A stretch of 64,000 bases of DNA from Phanerodontia chrysosporium (taxonomy: Eukaryota; Basidiomycota; Agaricomycetes; Polyporales; Phanerochaetaceae). The notes under the pieces are model-generated. The model was not told the origin of the DNA. It searched no databases and saw only the letters and a list, made by a program, of their open reading frames with translations. A program made the translations under genes and the position numbers. Location of the stretch: positions 1-64,000 of the forward strand of contig MJGA01000019.1 of the NCBI GenBank assembly GCA_001910725.1, written 5' to 3'. Below, in pieces: positions 34,347 through 45,343 of the stretch (position 1 is its first letter; each line of letters starts with the position of its first letter).

Positions 34347-35674
34347 CGAAGTGTCCGTCCAACATCTGCCTCTGCGCGGGCGATTTAATTCACAGTGCCG
34401 GCGACCCACGCACGCCGCGCGCTTGCATTCATTACGCAGGCCTTGCCGCATTATATTGTACAGTGCCCGAGGTCAATATTAGGGTCATGAGAATATCGTT
34501 ACGTGGGCCTTATGCTTCGTGGCGGCCACGTGGAACCACCTTCGCGGCAAGGGGCGCTTGCCCTAAGTTGCCAACACGGCGGCATCCGATAATCTTATCT
34601 GACCAGTGTCGTTGGGCTGAGAGTAAGCCAGCGAGCGGAAAGCCCAACAAGTGCTTACTTAAGCGAGAGAGCCGAAAGCGGAAGGTGTCCTCGGACACTC
34701 TTGCGTCCTACCCTTCCGCTCTCCAGGCTCACTCGCGAGCTGCATCGAAACCCAGCCCACCCACATCCTAGCGTTCTACGGTGGTGAGTCGTTTCGGCAA
34801 CGCCTCGCCAGCGTACCACGCTCGAGCGGTATTTCGGCCTTTCGCAAGCCGCCCGATTGTAGGCCTCCGCGAGAACGTCAGTGCGGACGTTCCTGTCGCC
34901 CCGCGTGCGTCCCATGCACGGCTAGGGCGCGCAATGGCCCCGACAATCGAGGCGCACCATCTGGCCGGCGGCCGCCGCAGTTCGCGAGCCGCCCCAGGCC
35001 GAAATCCGCCTCCCGGCACTAAAGTACTGAGATTAAGCAAGCTAATGCGAAGAGAGACAGAAAACTCACAAGCGCTGCGACGACCACTCCAACTTACCAC
35101 TGTAACCGAGAAAGTCGGAGCAGCGACTTCAATTCACCAAGCAACGCTCCAAGCTTAGGAAGCCCGGTCCAATGCACTTCGATATCGATCCTCGGACTTG
35201 AACAGCAGTGCTCTCGACAACATTCGCCTTTCTTTCCTGCGTTCGGTTGAGAGTGGATATGCATTCGTCTATCGTGTCGTCCAGTTGGTGTGAGGCAGTG
35301 CCAAGTGCAAGACATTGAACGTTCTAGGTCTCCCGCATCAGATACCACCTGGGCCTTCTTGTGAACTACAATCCACAGAATCGGGAAACAGCACACACTG
35401 CGTCAGCTCGAGGCCTGAACCTCTTCTCATACCAATTCGCCGAGCTCCGAGTATAGATACTTGTGACGCTCTGTGACCGATGACAATCAAACCCTGCGGG
35501 CTCCTGCAGACTGAGTCTGAGCCTCGACCTCTGCCACTCCATGCTTGCACCCAGAAGGAGCCCAGAGAAACACCGGGTGCCTTCTCGCTGGTACTGGTAC
35601 TGGGCTGGTCCTGGGTGGCACGCACTATGCACTATGCGGCACAAAGGACTCGGAGTGGCTGCGCAGAGCCCGCA
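34347..35674. other. Intergenic, no supported gene
   Basis: No coding signal on either strand. The segment at 34500-35100 is of mixed composition, unlike the flanking GC-rich genes. Confidence 0.45.
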
Positions 35675-35680
35675 TATAAA
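35675..35680 (+). promoter_or_regulatory. TATA box
   Basis: TATAAA upstream of the small gene at 35803. Between them, a GTAAGC donor near 35736, a CTGACC site and a CGCAG acceptor near 35790 suggest an intron in the 5' UTR. Confidence 0.5.
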
Positions 35681-35802
35681 GGATCCCAGAACTGTGCGCT
35701 CCCCCACTGGCACTCCACGTCTCTCCGTTTCATCCGTAAGCCCCTTCGCCTCCACCTCGCAGAGCACAGCCGCTGACCGTCTCCGTCGCAGCATACAACC
35801 CC

Positions 35803-36120
35803 ATGAGCGAGCACCCCGAGCCGCACACGACTGCACCGCTCGCCACCGACAACGCCGCGCCCGCGGACCCGCCCCAGGCGAGGTACAGCGCCCCACCGCC
35901 ACCGCCCTGGGTGCGCGCAGCCCCCGCACTGGGCGGCGGCGGCGGCCTCGTCGCACGCGACCGCGCGCCGGGCCCCGGATGCCTGTACGTTGCGGACGGG
36001 TTCCCGCAGGGCACGTACCGCATGAGCGCAAACGTCGCGGACATGGTCGCCCAGCGGCGTGCGGATACGGCGGTTGCGCTTGTCGTGGGGCGCGCGCCCT
36101 TGACGTCGACGAAAGCGTGA
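35803..36120 (+). CDS. Small unknown Pro/Gly-rich protein, 105 aa
   Basis: Single coding exon starting at the ATG at 35803, with a TATA box and a probable 5' UTR intron upstream. The N-terminal half is disordered (Ala/Pro/Gly-rich, with PPPPPW and GGGGGL). The C-terminal half looks folded (CLYVADGFPQGTYRMSANVA, then DTAVALVVGRAP). There is no signal peptide or known domain. It shares strand, size class, promoter type and an ARY-containing segment with the gene at 33592, which may hint at a distant relation but is not proof. Confidence 0.5.
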   Translation: MSEHPEPHTTAPLATDNAAPADPPQARYSAPPPPPWVRAAPALGGGGGLVARDRAPGPGCLYVADGFPQGTYRMSANVADMVAQRRADTAVALVVGRAPLTSTKA

Positions 36121-36444
36121 ACGTTGTGGTGAAGTTCATGTGGCATGGTCGTAGGATACACCATACCGCCCGCTTGTCTGGGCGATGTTCTCGATTATAT
36201 GTTGTGATACTCTGCTGAATTGTTCTTTCCTTCTGGACCGACCAGATCTGAGTGGAGGTTCATAGATCATGTTCGTCAACGATAGTCATCACTGAGTTAG
36301 TTGATTTCACCTGGTAGACGCCAGAGTAAGAAACCAATCTTACTCATGACTTACTACCTTGATGTGTTTACTTACCGGAGTCACAACGACAATCTAAAGT
36401 CTCAGTTGAGCTTCAGCTCCTACCACGAGTCTCGCCCGAACAAA

Positions 36445-37763
36445 ATGAATTCTGCACAGCAAGAGCCGCTTTGTCTCGTTCGTGGATCTATTAGTAAGTC
36501 GAAAAGCACCATCCTCCGTGAAAACTGCCTATAACGAGTCATACAGACATCGATGAATTTTTCCATGGTCCGTCTGGCCAAGTGGAACGGCCCCTTTTCC
36601 AGGCTGACCCTCGCCACAGTGCCGACGGTCGTCCGCCCTGGCGAAACGCTCTCCTCCACGCACTTTGAGCGTCGCGCTGGTGGCAAAGGCGCGAACCAGG
36701 CCTCCGCGGTCGCCAAGGCCGGCGGACGCGTGAAGCTCATCGGCGCCGTCGGCGAGGACGGCAGGCACCTCGTGCGGGGGCTCGCGGCGATAAAAGTCGA
36801 CGCCTCCGACGTCGTGGTAGACAGCTCCGTGGGTGCCCCAGCCGCCGCGTTGCGCGTCGCTCGCTCACACAACGCCCCCCACCCCAGGAGCCGACCGGCC
36901 GCGCGATCATCCAGCTCACGCCTGAGGGCGAGAACTGCATCAGTACGTCCGGCGCGCAGCCTTTGCAGCGCAGGTGACGACTCCGCGCGCTGACACGTGC
37001 ACACCCCAGTCCTGCACAAGGGCGCCAACTACCTGCTCACGCCCCCGCTCCTGCGCGCGCCGCCCGCGCACGCGGGGCCCGCGTACTCGCACCTGCTGCT
37101 GCAGAACGAGGTGCCCTGGGACGCGACGCTCGCGTATCTCGCGGACGCGGCCGCGCGCGGGGTGGTCGCGCTGTGGAACCCGTCGCCGCTGCCGCGCGCG
37201 GCGGCGCTGCGCGCGTTCCCGTGGGCGCAGCTGCGCTGGCTCGTCGTGAACGAGGGCGAGGTGCGCGGGCTGCTCGGCGCGCTCGGCGCGCTCGGTGCGG
37301 CGGCGGACGAGCACGGAGGGCGCGACGCAGTGGCGCATGCCGCGCACCTCCTCCAGACGCTCCATGCGCACCCGCGCTTCGCGCCCACCGTCAGCGTCAT
37401 CTGCACGCTCGGCGCCGAGGGCCTCGTCGCGCTGATCGCGCCCGACGCGCAGGGACAGCAGCCCGAGATGGTGCACGTGCCTGCGGCGAAGCTCGCCGGC
37501 CCTGTGAAAGACACCACCGGGGCAGGTGACTGCTTTGCAGGATATTTTGTCGCCGGACTCATGGAGGAGGGGTCGTTGGCGGATAAGGAGGGAATTGTCA
37601 GAGCGCTTAAGCGTGCTGTCGAGGTACGGGATGCACTCACGCAGTTCACTGTGACGCAGACTGATGACGTTGACAGGCGGCAGGGCTGTGTGTGCAACGT
37701 CCGGGCGCAGTCGAGAGCATTCCACTTCGGGAAGAGGTAGACAAATGCATGGCAGCTCGTTAA
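36445..37763 (+). CDS. RBK1: Ribokinase, 344 aa
   Basis: Six exons: 36445-36493, 36547-36567, 36620-36828, 36888-36942, 37010-37623, 37677-37763; all joins keep phase. The protein has both PfkB-family signatures: GGKGAN at residues 44-49, which binds the sugar, and DTTGAGDCFAG beginning at residue 279, with the catalytic Asp at 285. The SINIDEFFHV start corresponds to the usual N-terminal substrate strand. It phosphorylates D-ribose at O5 with ATP, feeding ribose into the pentose phosphate pathway and nucleotide synthesis, in the cytosol. The length fits fungal ribokinases. The C-terminal exon is found only by splicing; the through-frame ends in a different, unrelated tail. Confidence 0.92.
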
Positions 37764-38068
37764 AGCTTCATATGTTTATCTCAGATATGTCATTCGAAAT
37801 TGAAACCACAGGCAAAGGAATATATCGCTCAGCAAGCTTTCATATGCAGTGTCTGCTGCATGCACTCCGTATATCTTCCAGGAGATCGGCGGTGACTTGA
37901 TGAAGCTTACCCTGTCCGCCACAGCGCAGCCTAGCTTGTGGGGAGCGCAGATTAATTTGACATACCACCTGGCGAAGTACTCGTAATGATCGTGATTTGT
38001 TACAAGCTCTTCTGAATCCGTTATAGTACATACAGCAAGCCCGACACTGGAGATGTCTCTCAACCGTC

Positions 38069-39700
38069 TCAAAAAAACTGTACGCCTCGCGTCCACGACA
38101 GCTGTTCCTTCACACTCTCCCTCTGCGGCTCGTACGCCGGGTCATCTACGCCCTCATGCCACTCCAGGGCAGTCACCGCACCCGACGCCTCGAAATTCGC
38201 CATGAGCTCGCCATCGATGTTCTCGCCCCACGGCACGCACAGCACATGCACGGGCGCGCCCATCTCGCGCCGCTGCCAGAACGCCGCTTGGAGGCGTTCT
38301 GCGAGCGTGCGGCCCTCGGCGCCGCCGTCTTCCTCGCCCGCGGCATCGAAGCGCCGGTCCCAGTGTGCGCCCGCGACGGTCACGCGGCGGAGCACAGGGA
38401 AGAGCAGTCCGCCAGACTCCAGGGGCTGCGCGAGTGCGGTCGCGAGGGTCACCGCGGTGCGGGTGTACGAGACGGAGAGCTCGGTGACGGCGGTGCACGG
38501 CGCGAAGTGCGTCCACTGCAGCTCATGCGAGAGCCCAACGACGGCGAAAATCTGCGCCTGCTCAAGCGAGAGTGCAGCCAGCCCGGCGCCGAGCACAGTG
38601 TGCGGCGGGCGCACGTGGAGCGCGAGTTCGACGCGCCCGGGCTCGCGGTCGTCCCAGGCGTTGTTGAGCTCTTTTACCATGCGGGGCGTAGGCCAAGCCT
38701 CGAGCATGAGCGTGCTGTCGTAGCGTGAAGAGGCGCGGAGGGACAGATACACGCGGTCGCGGTCGTCAGTCGTGCGTGTGATGCCCGTGGCAACGTCATC
38801 GAAGATGCCTGGAAGGTACGTGTCAATGTTGTCCTCGATCCTGAGCCAGTGCGCCTCGAACTTGACGCGTGCCGTCGAGGGGAACGCGAGGCGTCCGAGT
38901 AGCGCCGCGACGGCCATGCCTGCATTGTCGCCGGACAAGTGCAGATATTTAAGCCGCGGCAGCTTGATAACCTTGGGGTGTTCCTTTGCCTTGTTCCCCG
39001 GTAGCCTCGCGGCAATTTCTTCGTCTGTCAGTTGCATCACGTAGACTAGCTCGAGTTCAACCAGGTTCGGCAGGCCAGAGATAATCCCAGCCCATTCTGC
39101 GACGGTGCCGTTGCCAGTGTGAGCACTGAGGTGCGTCATCTGAGGGCGCACGACCGTCTTCACCCAGTCCACTTTCGTGACAGGGACTGTCAGCTCCTGC
39201 AGGATGAGCGGCGCGTCTGAAGACACTTTATATATGTCCAAAGGGGGATTACTCCCAGGCATGTTATTCGCATTGAGATCCAAGACGCGTACGCGAGAAA
39301 TATTCTCGAAGACGAGCCGGATCGCCTCGGCGGTGTATGCGTGCCAGTAGTGCCGGACGGTGAGGGGCACCTTCCCGGATCGTTCGATGAAGGTAGCCGT
39401 GCGGTCGTCATATCGCACATCGACATGACTCCAGAGTCGAGGCGAGGAGAGCGCTATGATCCGCCAATGACGACAGACGTGTGTGATGCGGAGCCATGAA
39501 AATGGCCCAGGCACTTTCAGCTCGAAGCGGCCGTCCCACCAGCGTTGATAGAATCGTAGGCGGATATCGTCCGCGATGTGCAGGAACATCTCGGCAAGAA
39601 TATCGTCGAGAAGCCTTGTGATGGGTGCTCCTGACTGCACGTAGGTCTCACGCGGACCCAGTTCTTGAGCAGTAGTTACCTGAGACGATGTCGGTGGCAT
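38069..39700 (-). CDS. F-box/LRR-type protein 1, 543 aa
   Basis: Single-exon reading frame from the ATG at 39700. An F-box-like segment (LLDDILAEMFLHIADDIR, then FSWLRITHVCRHWRIIAL) at residues about 30-85 is followed by degenerate leucine-rich repeats (RVRVLDLNANNMPG, LPRLKYLHLSGDNAGM, CTAVTELSVSYTRTAV). Such proteins are substrate adaptors of SCF ubiquitin ligases and are strongly expanded in agaricomycetes. The substrate is unknown. An inverted paralogue lies at 59637-61270. The last third (about 190 residues) is almost the same in both, while the first two thirds are much more diverged, which points to gene conversion. Confidence 0.85.
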   Translation of the reverse strand: MPPTSSQVTTAQELGPRETYVQSGAPITRLLDDILAEMFLHIADDIRLRFYQRWWDGRFELKVPGPFSWLRITHVCRHWRIIALSSPRLWSHVDVRYDDRTATFIERSGKVPLTVRHYWHAYTAEAIRLVFENISRVRVLDLNANNMPGSNPPLDIYKVSSDAPLILQELTVPVTKVDWVKTVVRPQMTHLSAHTGNGTVAEWAGIISGLPNLVELELVYVMQLTDEEIAARLPGNKAKEHPKVIKLPRLKYLHLSGDNAGMAVAALLGRLAFPSTARVKFEAHWLRIEDNIDTYLPGIFDDVATGITRTTDDRDRVYLSLRASSRYDSTLMLEAWPTPRMVKELNNAWDDREPGRVELALHVRPPHTVLGAGLAALSLEQAQIFAVVGLSHELQWTHFAPCTAVTELSVSYTRTAVTLATALAQPLESGGLLFPVLRRVTVAGAHWDRRFDAAGEEDGGAEGRTLAERLQAAFWQRREMGAPVHVLCVPWGENIDGELMANFEASGAVTALEWHEGVDDPAYEPQRESVKEQLSWTRGVQFF

Positions 39701-40185
39701 TGCGCTCTTCCGCGTGATGACGTATTGAGCGGCACAGTGAAGATATATTCGTCTGCAGGTGGTACATCAGCATTGAACCCCATGGTCGGCAGACATCGTG
39801 AACCAGTCTTGCTTACTAGTTATTGGGATGCCCTCCAGCCGAGCCGATTATAGGACGAAGGTAGTCGACAGAGCGCGGGTTGAGATGAAAGTTGGGAGTA
39901 TGGGAGTTCGAATTAGAGTGCCTTGATGAATGGTACGTGTTGTCCGGCGATATGCGCTTGCACGTGGCCGCCACGAAGCTGTGCAATGCCGCGACGCGAT
40001 CCAGAACGCGCACTGTGATGCGCTCAGGATATTTGGAAAATGTTGCATCGCCGAGGCTAAGAAATGCGAATGATATCGATCACGTCGAGCATGGATGGGA
40101 TTGATACAGTCAAAACCCAACAGCAATAATGAATGGCATACCACGCAGACGTCATCAACGTGTCCTAACTCGTTACGCTTGGACC

Positions 40186-41524
40186 CTAGGCCTCATTTGT
40201 TCCACGCCACCGTCGACGTGGCCGGACTGCCGCATCTCTAGTGGATCTGTTTTGTGTTTTGTGGAGCTCCGTCACATCATTCTGCAGTGCGAGAACGCGT
40301 AGCAGAACGCTTTTCTGATGACGGTATTGTAGCATCTCGCGACACAACTCTGAGACCGGGACAGCGTCTTCGAGAGGGCCTGGCGCGCCCTGGTCCCATG
40401 CTAGACGACTCAACGACAGGATCTGAAGCTTGGGGAACAATAAGACTGCAGCAGGTCTCCCAGAGAATCTATCCGGGCGAAGGCCTAGATGAGAATGTAC
40501 GCAAATGGATGGGGAGCTGCGGTGGCGATAATAACACTGGATGAGTTTGCCAGAAGAGGTAAGACAACGCTAAGGGGAGCTTCGAGGAGGTGTGCTGCCA
40601 GGAGGAAAACTTGAGACAAGGGAAATGCTGAGAGAAACGCGGATAGACAAAAACGGTACCAGATCTGTTCTTTGTTGAGGGTGACCGTGACCTTGTCTGG
40701 AGGCTGTGGTCTGTAGGTATTTAATGAAAGCTGCCCTGAGCTGAGCAGAGTTGGCCAGAATTCGAATAGGATGGAGGACTGATGGGCTCCTGGAATCGAC
40801 AGGTACGGTAACACTCGCGAGTGTGGAGCCGATTTGCGACAAGCTGAGACATCTAGATACTCTGGCCGTTTACTGCTGTCATTGCACCAAAGGTCATCGA
40901 GATATTGAACTAGATCGGAAGTCGGAGAGACGTGAGAAGTACTGCAGACACCACTCCAGGATCACTCTGTCGAAAGACAAGACGCTGAGGGTACAGTTGA
41001 CGCACAGGAGCCGCTAGAAGGTCGACGTCAGAGGTGTCGCCGAGGGAGTGAACCTCTTTGATCACACAATAGCTAAGACGTAAGTCGACGAGGCATGTGG
41101 TGTGTTCCATCATCGCTAGAAGCCTTTTGACGGAGACCCGAGTCAACAGACAAGAGAGGAAGAGATGAATGAACGGCAGTGTGATGAACAGCTGCAAGAG
41201 AAAAGAGTGGGCCGCGGAGATGAAGAGTCGCAGCTCAGAAGGCGGTTCGGCGGAGGGGATGCGTGGCATTGGGTGGCTCCAGTAGTGAGATATGCCAACG
41301 GTATAGATGCGATGTATCTGTCGGGCGCAGAGCTCGAGAGCCCCTGAGGAGATAGGGCCATGGCGGCGTAGGATAGTGAGGTGCGTTTTCCGAGAGGCGT
41401 AGAAGCGGATGCGAGTGAAGCTTGTGAGGTCAAGATCGGCATAGACTTGCTGCGCCTCGAATGCAACGCTGCGCCAACGGCGGCACACACGGATGGCACG
41501 CATCCAGTCGTACGGCTGTAGCAT
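40186..41524 (-). pseudogene. F-box/LRR-like gene, apparently truncated and decayed
   Basis: An open frame at 40910-41524 starts in the middle of an F-box (QPYDWMRAIRVCRRWRSVAF) and continues through an LRR-like region (VSVKRLLAMMEHTTCLVDLR). A separate frame at 40186-40440 on the same strand looks like the C-terminal end of such a protein (FPKLQILSLSRLAW). Between them the frame changes several times and I could not find a phase-consistent intron chain. No N-terminal half of the F-box was found upstream. It is either a decayed gene or one with introns that I failed to resolve. Confidence 0.5.
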
Positions 41525-42019
41525 ACGACGCCCTGGAGACTAATTATCAAAGTCTGAGAAGTGCGCAGATGCAAGAAATACAGACGTGGTGGACACGATT
41601 TGATAGCTAATGCGACTGAACGGAATGCATCTGTTTCTGCGTATGCCAAGTTGCAGGATGGCGGATGTATGTGTCGCGACTGCGAGTTCTAGGGCTGCTC
41701 ATTGAGCTGCTATTGCGTTGTCTACGGCTTCTAGTTGCACGATGGAACCGCAAACTGCCTTGCATAGCGGCCGGGTACTGGGGAATGGGGCCTACCGCCT
41801 GAGAGGTCGGGGTGTCACTGCACGAAGACGCATATATGCACTTTCAAGCAACGGAATCAAGTTACTCACGCAGCTAGATATTGGTCCTATGTAAAGCAAG
41901 AAGACGTGCGTACTTGTCGAGCGCAGAATATATCTGAGCGACCGAATCCAACGTAGACTTGTGTCTCAGGTGATATGCAGCACCATGCATGCACGTCGTC
42001 GGGGAAAAGTCGAAGACGG

Positions 42020-42098
42020 TCACGTCGCGCGGGCGGCCATTTCTCGGGGGCTCACGTGGGTGCCACGTGGTGAGCTCTACGTGTCGGTAGACGTGTAC
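42020..42098 (+). promoter_or_regulatory. Cluster of ACGTG/CACGTG motifs upstream of LHS1
   Basis: Five ACGT cores in about 80 bp, including TCACGTGG and CCACGTGG, ending about 80 bp before the LHS1 start. ER chaperone genes are commonly induced by bZIP factors of the Hac1/Xbp1 type that bind ACGTG-containing unfolded-protein-response elements, so this is a plausible UPR control region. The same core also fits other bZIP or bHLH factors. Confidence 0.45.
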
Positions 42099-42175
42099 GG
42101 CTGGTCTTAAGCACCCCGCACACCAATTCCTTACGTTTCGTTTGTCTTCCTCGTCCTCTCCTTCATGCCCTCGCC

Positions 42176-45126
42176 ATGAGACGATTCATACTTTGCTTGC
42201 TGCTATGTCTAACGACCTTCACTCAAAATGCCCTTGCTTCCGTCCTGGCAATAGACTACGGCTCGGAATGGATCAAGGCCTCATTAATGTCACCCGGCGT
42301 GCCATTCGACGTGCTACTAGATAGAAACTCGAAACGCAAGATTCAATCGACGGTGGGATGGAAGAAGGAGGACCGACTATTTGGCTCGGACGCGTTCAAT
42401 ATTGTAAGTCAGTCCTCGGACAGCTTACATGTCATTGCTCACAAAAGCGCAGGCTGGACGCTTTCCCTCAGATTCGTTCTCCAACCTGAAGTACCTACAA
42501 GCCGCTCCATTTGATTCCCAGACGGTGTCCTTCTATACCTCTATTTCTACCGCGGACGTCGTCAAGACCTCTAGAGGAACGGTTGCGTTCCGTCGCTCGG
42601 ACGGCACGGAATGGTCGGTCGAGGAACTCGTGGCCATGCAGCTCAGCTACGTGCGCGAGCTCGCCGAGTCGACCGCAAACGAGAAGGTCTCCGACGTCAT
42701 CCTGACCATTCCGCCGTACTTTACCCAACATGAGCGCGACGCCGTGGTCGACGCCGTCGAAATCGCTGGCATGCGCACCCTCGCGCTCATCCACGACGGC
42801 ACTGCGGTCGCGGTCAACTACGCCATGACGCGCTCCTTCCCAGAGGAGCCGGAGTACCACGTCATCTACGACGCCGGCGCGTCCTCGATCCGCGCGACCG
42901 TCGCCGGCTTCAGCGCTGTGCCCGGTGTGACGAAGCGGGACACCGCGACGTCGATCGCGGTCAAGGGCTTCGGCTTCGACAGGAACATCGGTGGCATCGA
43001 GCTCGACCGTCGTCTGCGCGAGATCCTCATCAACGACTTCAACAAGAAGCACAAGAAGGATATTCGGGAGGACAAGCGCGGCATGGCGAAGCTCTGGAAG
43101 GAGGCGGGCAGGGTCAAGGCAATTCTCAGTGCAAACGCGGACGCAACTGCTTCGGTGAGGACATCTGTGGCTATTATGCGGGACATCGATATTGACTCAG
43201 CGGTAGGTGGAGAGCATCGCGTGGGACATTGACTACCGGTCGAAGGTCACACGTACCCAATTCGAGGACGCATGCAAGGACCTGACGCTCCGCTACGCCA
43301 AGCCCATCTTTGATGCTCTCTCTCACGCTGGCCTCACCCTGGTACGTCAACTCGCGTCGCCTGCTTACCGTCCATGAAATTGACTAGGCCACAGGACAAT
43401 GTCACCAGCGTCATCCTGACCGGCGGCGCATCCCGTACTCCCATGATACAGGCGGCTGTCAAGGCAGCTGTTGGCGAGTCGAAGATTGCACTCAACGTTA
43501 ATGCTGATGAGGCTGCCGTACTTGGTACGTACTGAGGCCCTGTAATTCAATATCGTCTCTGACTAGTGGGATAGGTGCCGCCCTTCATGGTGCCGGCTTG
43601 AGCCGCCAATTCAAGACGAAGGACATCCGAGTGAACGACATTGCGCCGTACGACATTCAAGTGTCGTACCAGGCAGAGACGAAATCTGAGAACTCGAAGC
43701 CGCGCACGATCAACACACTCGTCTTCCCATCAGGCTCCAAACACGGTAGCAAGAAGACGGTATCTCTGAGACGTAAGGATGACTTCACGCTCCAGATCAA
43801 CTACAAGGGCACCCCAGTTCCGTGCGTTGAACTTTATGGCTATTGGGATGCTCCTTGAGACTGACCTACTGTTAGTGGTTACCCTACGGATCTCCTTGAC
43901 GTCCACATCAAGGGCATTCCGGAAGCGTTGAAGAACCTCACCGAAGCAGGCGCAGTAGATCCTGTGATCAAGGCTACTCTGTCGCTGTCCGACTCTGGCT
44001 TTGTCTCCGTACCCGAGGCAGTGGCCTACGGCGAGATCAAGGACGACTCCATCGCTGGCAAACTGAAGGGTCTCTTCGGCGGCGCGTCCTCTTCGAGTTC
44101 GGAGACCGATAGTGAGTCCGAGACTGCTGCGCGGCCAGACCCTTCCGCGGCGAACAGCACGCTGGAAGAAAAGAAGGAGAAGCCTGCTCCCAAGGACACC
44201 ATCCCGCTGGAGCTGGATGTCCAGTTCTCGTCGTTGCCTCCGATGTCGGTCGCCGAGAAGCGTGCTGCGCGAGACAGGTGCGTCTGCTCTATTTGGTATT
44301 GGATATGTGCGGGTGATAACGCATATTGCGCAGGCTCCGCGCCATCGACCTCGCCGAGGCTGCAAAGCGGCGCCACGAGGAGGCGCGCAACACGCTCGAG
44401 GGCTACCTGTACCGCCTGCGGGACCTCCTCTCGGAGGAGGGCGACACGCCGTTCCGCAAGTGTTCGAAGGAGCAGGAGCGCTCGGCCTTGGGCGAAAAGC
44501 TCGAGGAGACGTTCGCGTGGCTGTCCGAGCACGGTGAGGACGCGAGCACCAGCGAGCTCGTCGAGCGCCGCACCGCTCTCGAGTAGGTGTATTCGCCAGA
44601 CTATGGGGGATCATTCGTGCTGACTGGCCGGCGATTGCGCAGGAAACTCGAGTTCCCGGTCGTGCACCGGTACAAGGAGGTCGAGGCATTCCCGGTTGCG
44701 CTGAACAACAGCCAGAAGTGGAACTGGAGCACGCGGCTGTTCCTGACGGAGGCGAAGATCGCGCTGCAGGAGGGCGGCGGCGAGAGCAAGTACACGCAGG
44801 AGGAGCTCGACGCGCTCGAGAAGACGCTCAAGGAGCACGAGGTGTGGCTCAACGACGTCGTCGAGAAGCAGAAGCGCGTGCAGATGTACGACGACCCCGC
44901 CGTCGAGAGCGCAGAGCTCTACGCGCGCGCCAAGGTCCTCGAGAACGCGCTCCAGAAGCTCGTCAAGAAGAAGGCGCCGAAGCGCAAGAAGGCCGAGAGC
45001 GCCAGCGCCAGCTCGAGCGGCAGCGCGGGCGCAGGTTCGAGCAGCACCGCGACGGCGAGCGGCACGAGCAGCACGGCGGCGGGCGAGCGCACGGGCACGC
45101 CGACGTCGGGGCACGACGAGCTGTGA
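42176..45126 (+). CDS. LHS1: ER-lumenal Hsp70-like chaperone LHS1/GRP170, 858 aa
   Basis: Eight exons: 42176-42403, 42453-43154, 43207-43341, 43395-43524, 43575-43821, 43876-44277, 44334-44582, 44643-45126; all phases agree. A signal peptide (MRRFILCLLLCLTTF...) precedes the Hsp70 nucleotide-binding domain (VLAIDYGSEWIKAS phosphate-1 motif, VILTIPPYFTQHERDAV, YDAGASSIRATV, then SVILTGGASRTPMI). A substrate-binding beta domain follows, with an acidic Ser-rich insertion, a long helical lid, a Lys-rich and Ser/Gly/Thr-rich tail, and the retention signal HDEL at the very end. GRP170 proteins act as nucleotide-exchange factors for BiP/Kar2 and hold unfolded proteins in the ER lumen. The length is usual for fungal homologues. 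Confidence 0.95.
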
Positions 45127-45343
45127 TCAGACGTTTCCTGGGCACACGAGACGGGCTCGCGGCGACTCTCGTATAGCGTAACGACTACATTTAATTTATC
45201 GGATTTCTGCACGACATGGAACGTCTGCACCCAGCTTTTTGCCCTTCCAGTGAAGACCCGCAACCAACTGCCGGGCAGCCCCCCGGTTGGACCTAGCGTG
45301 CGCGGCTTCGCGCCCCAGAACCTTAGTCTGGTGGGGATACACG

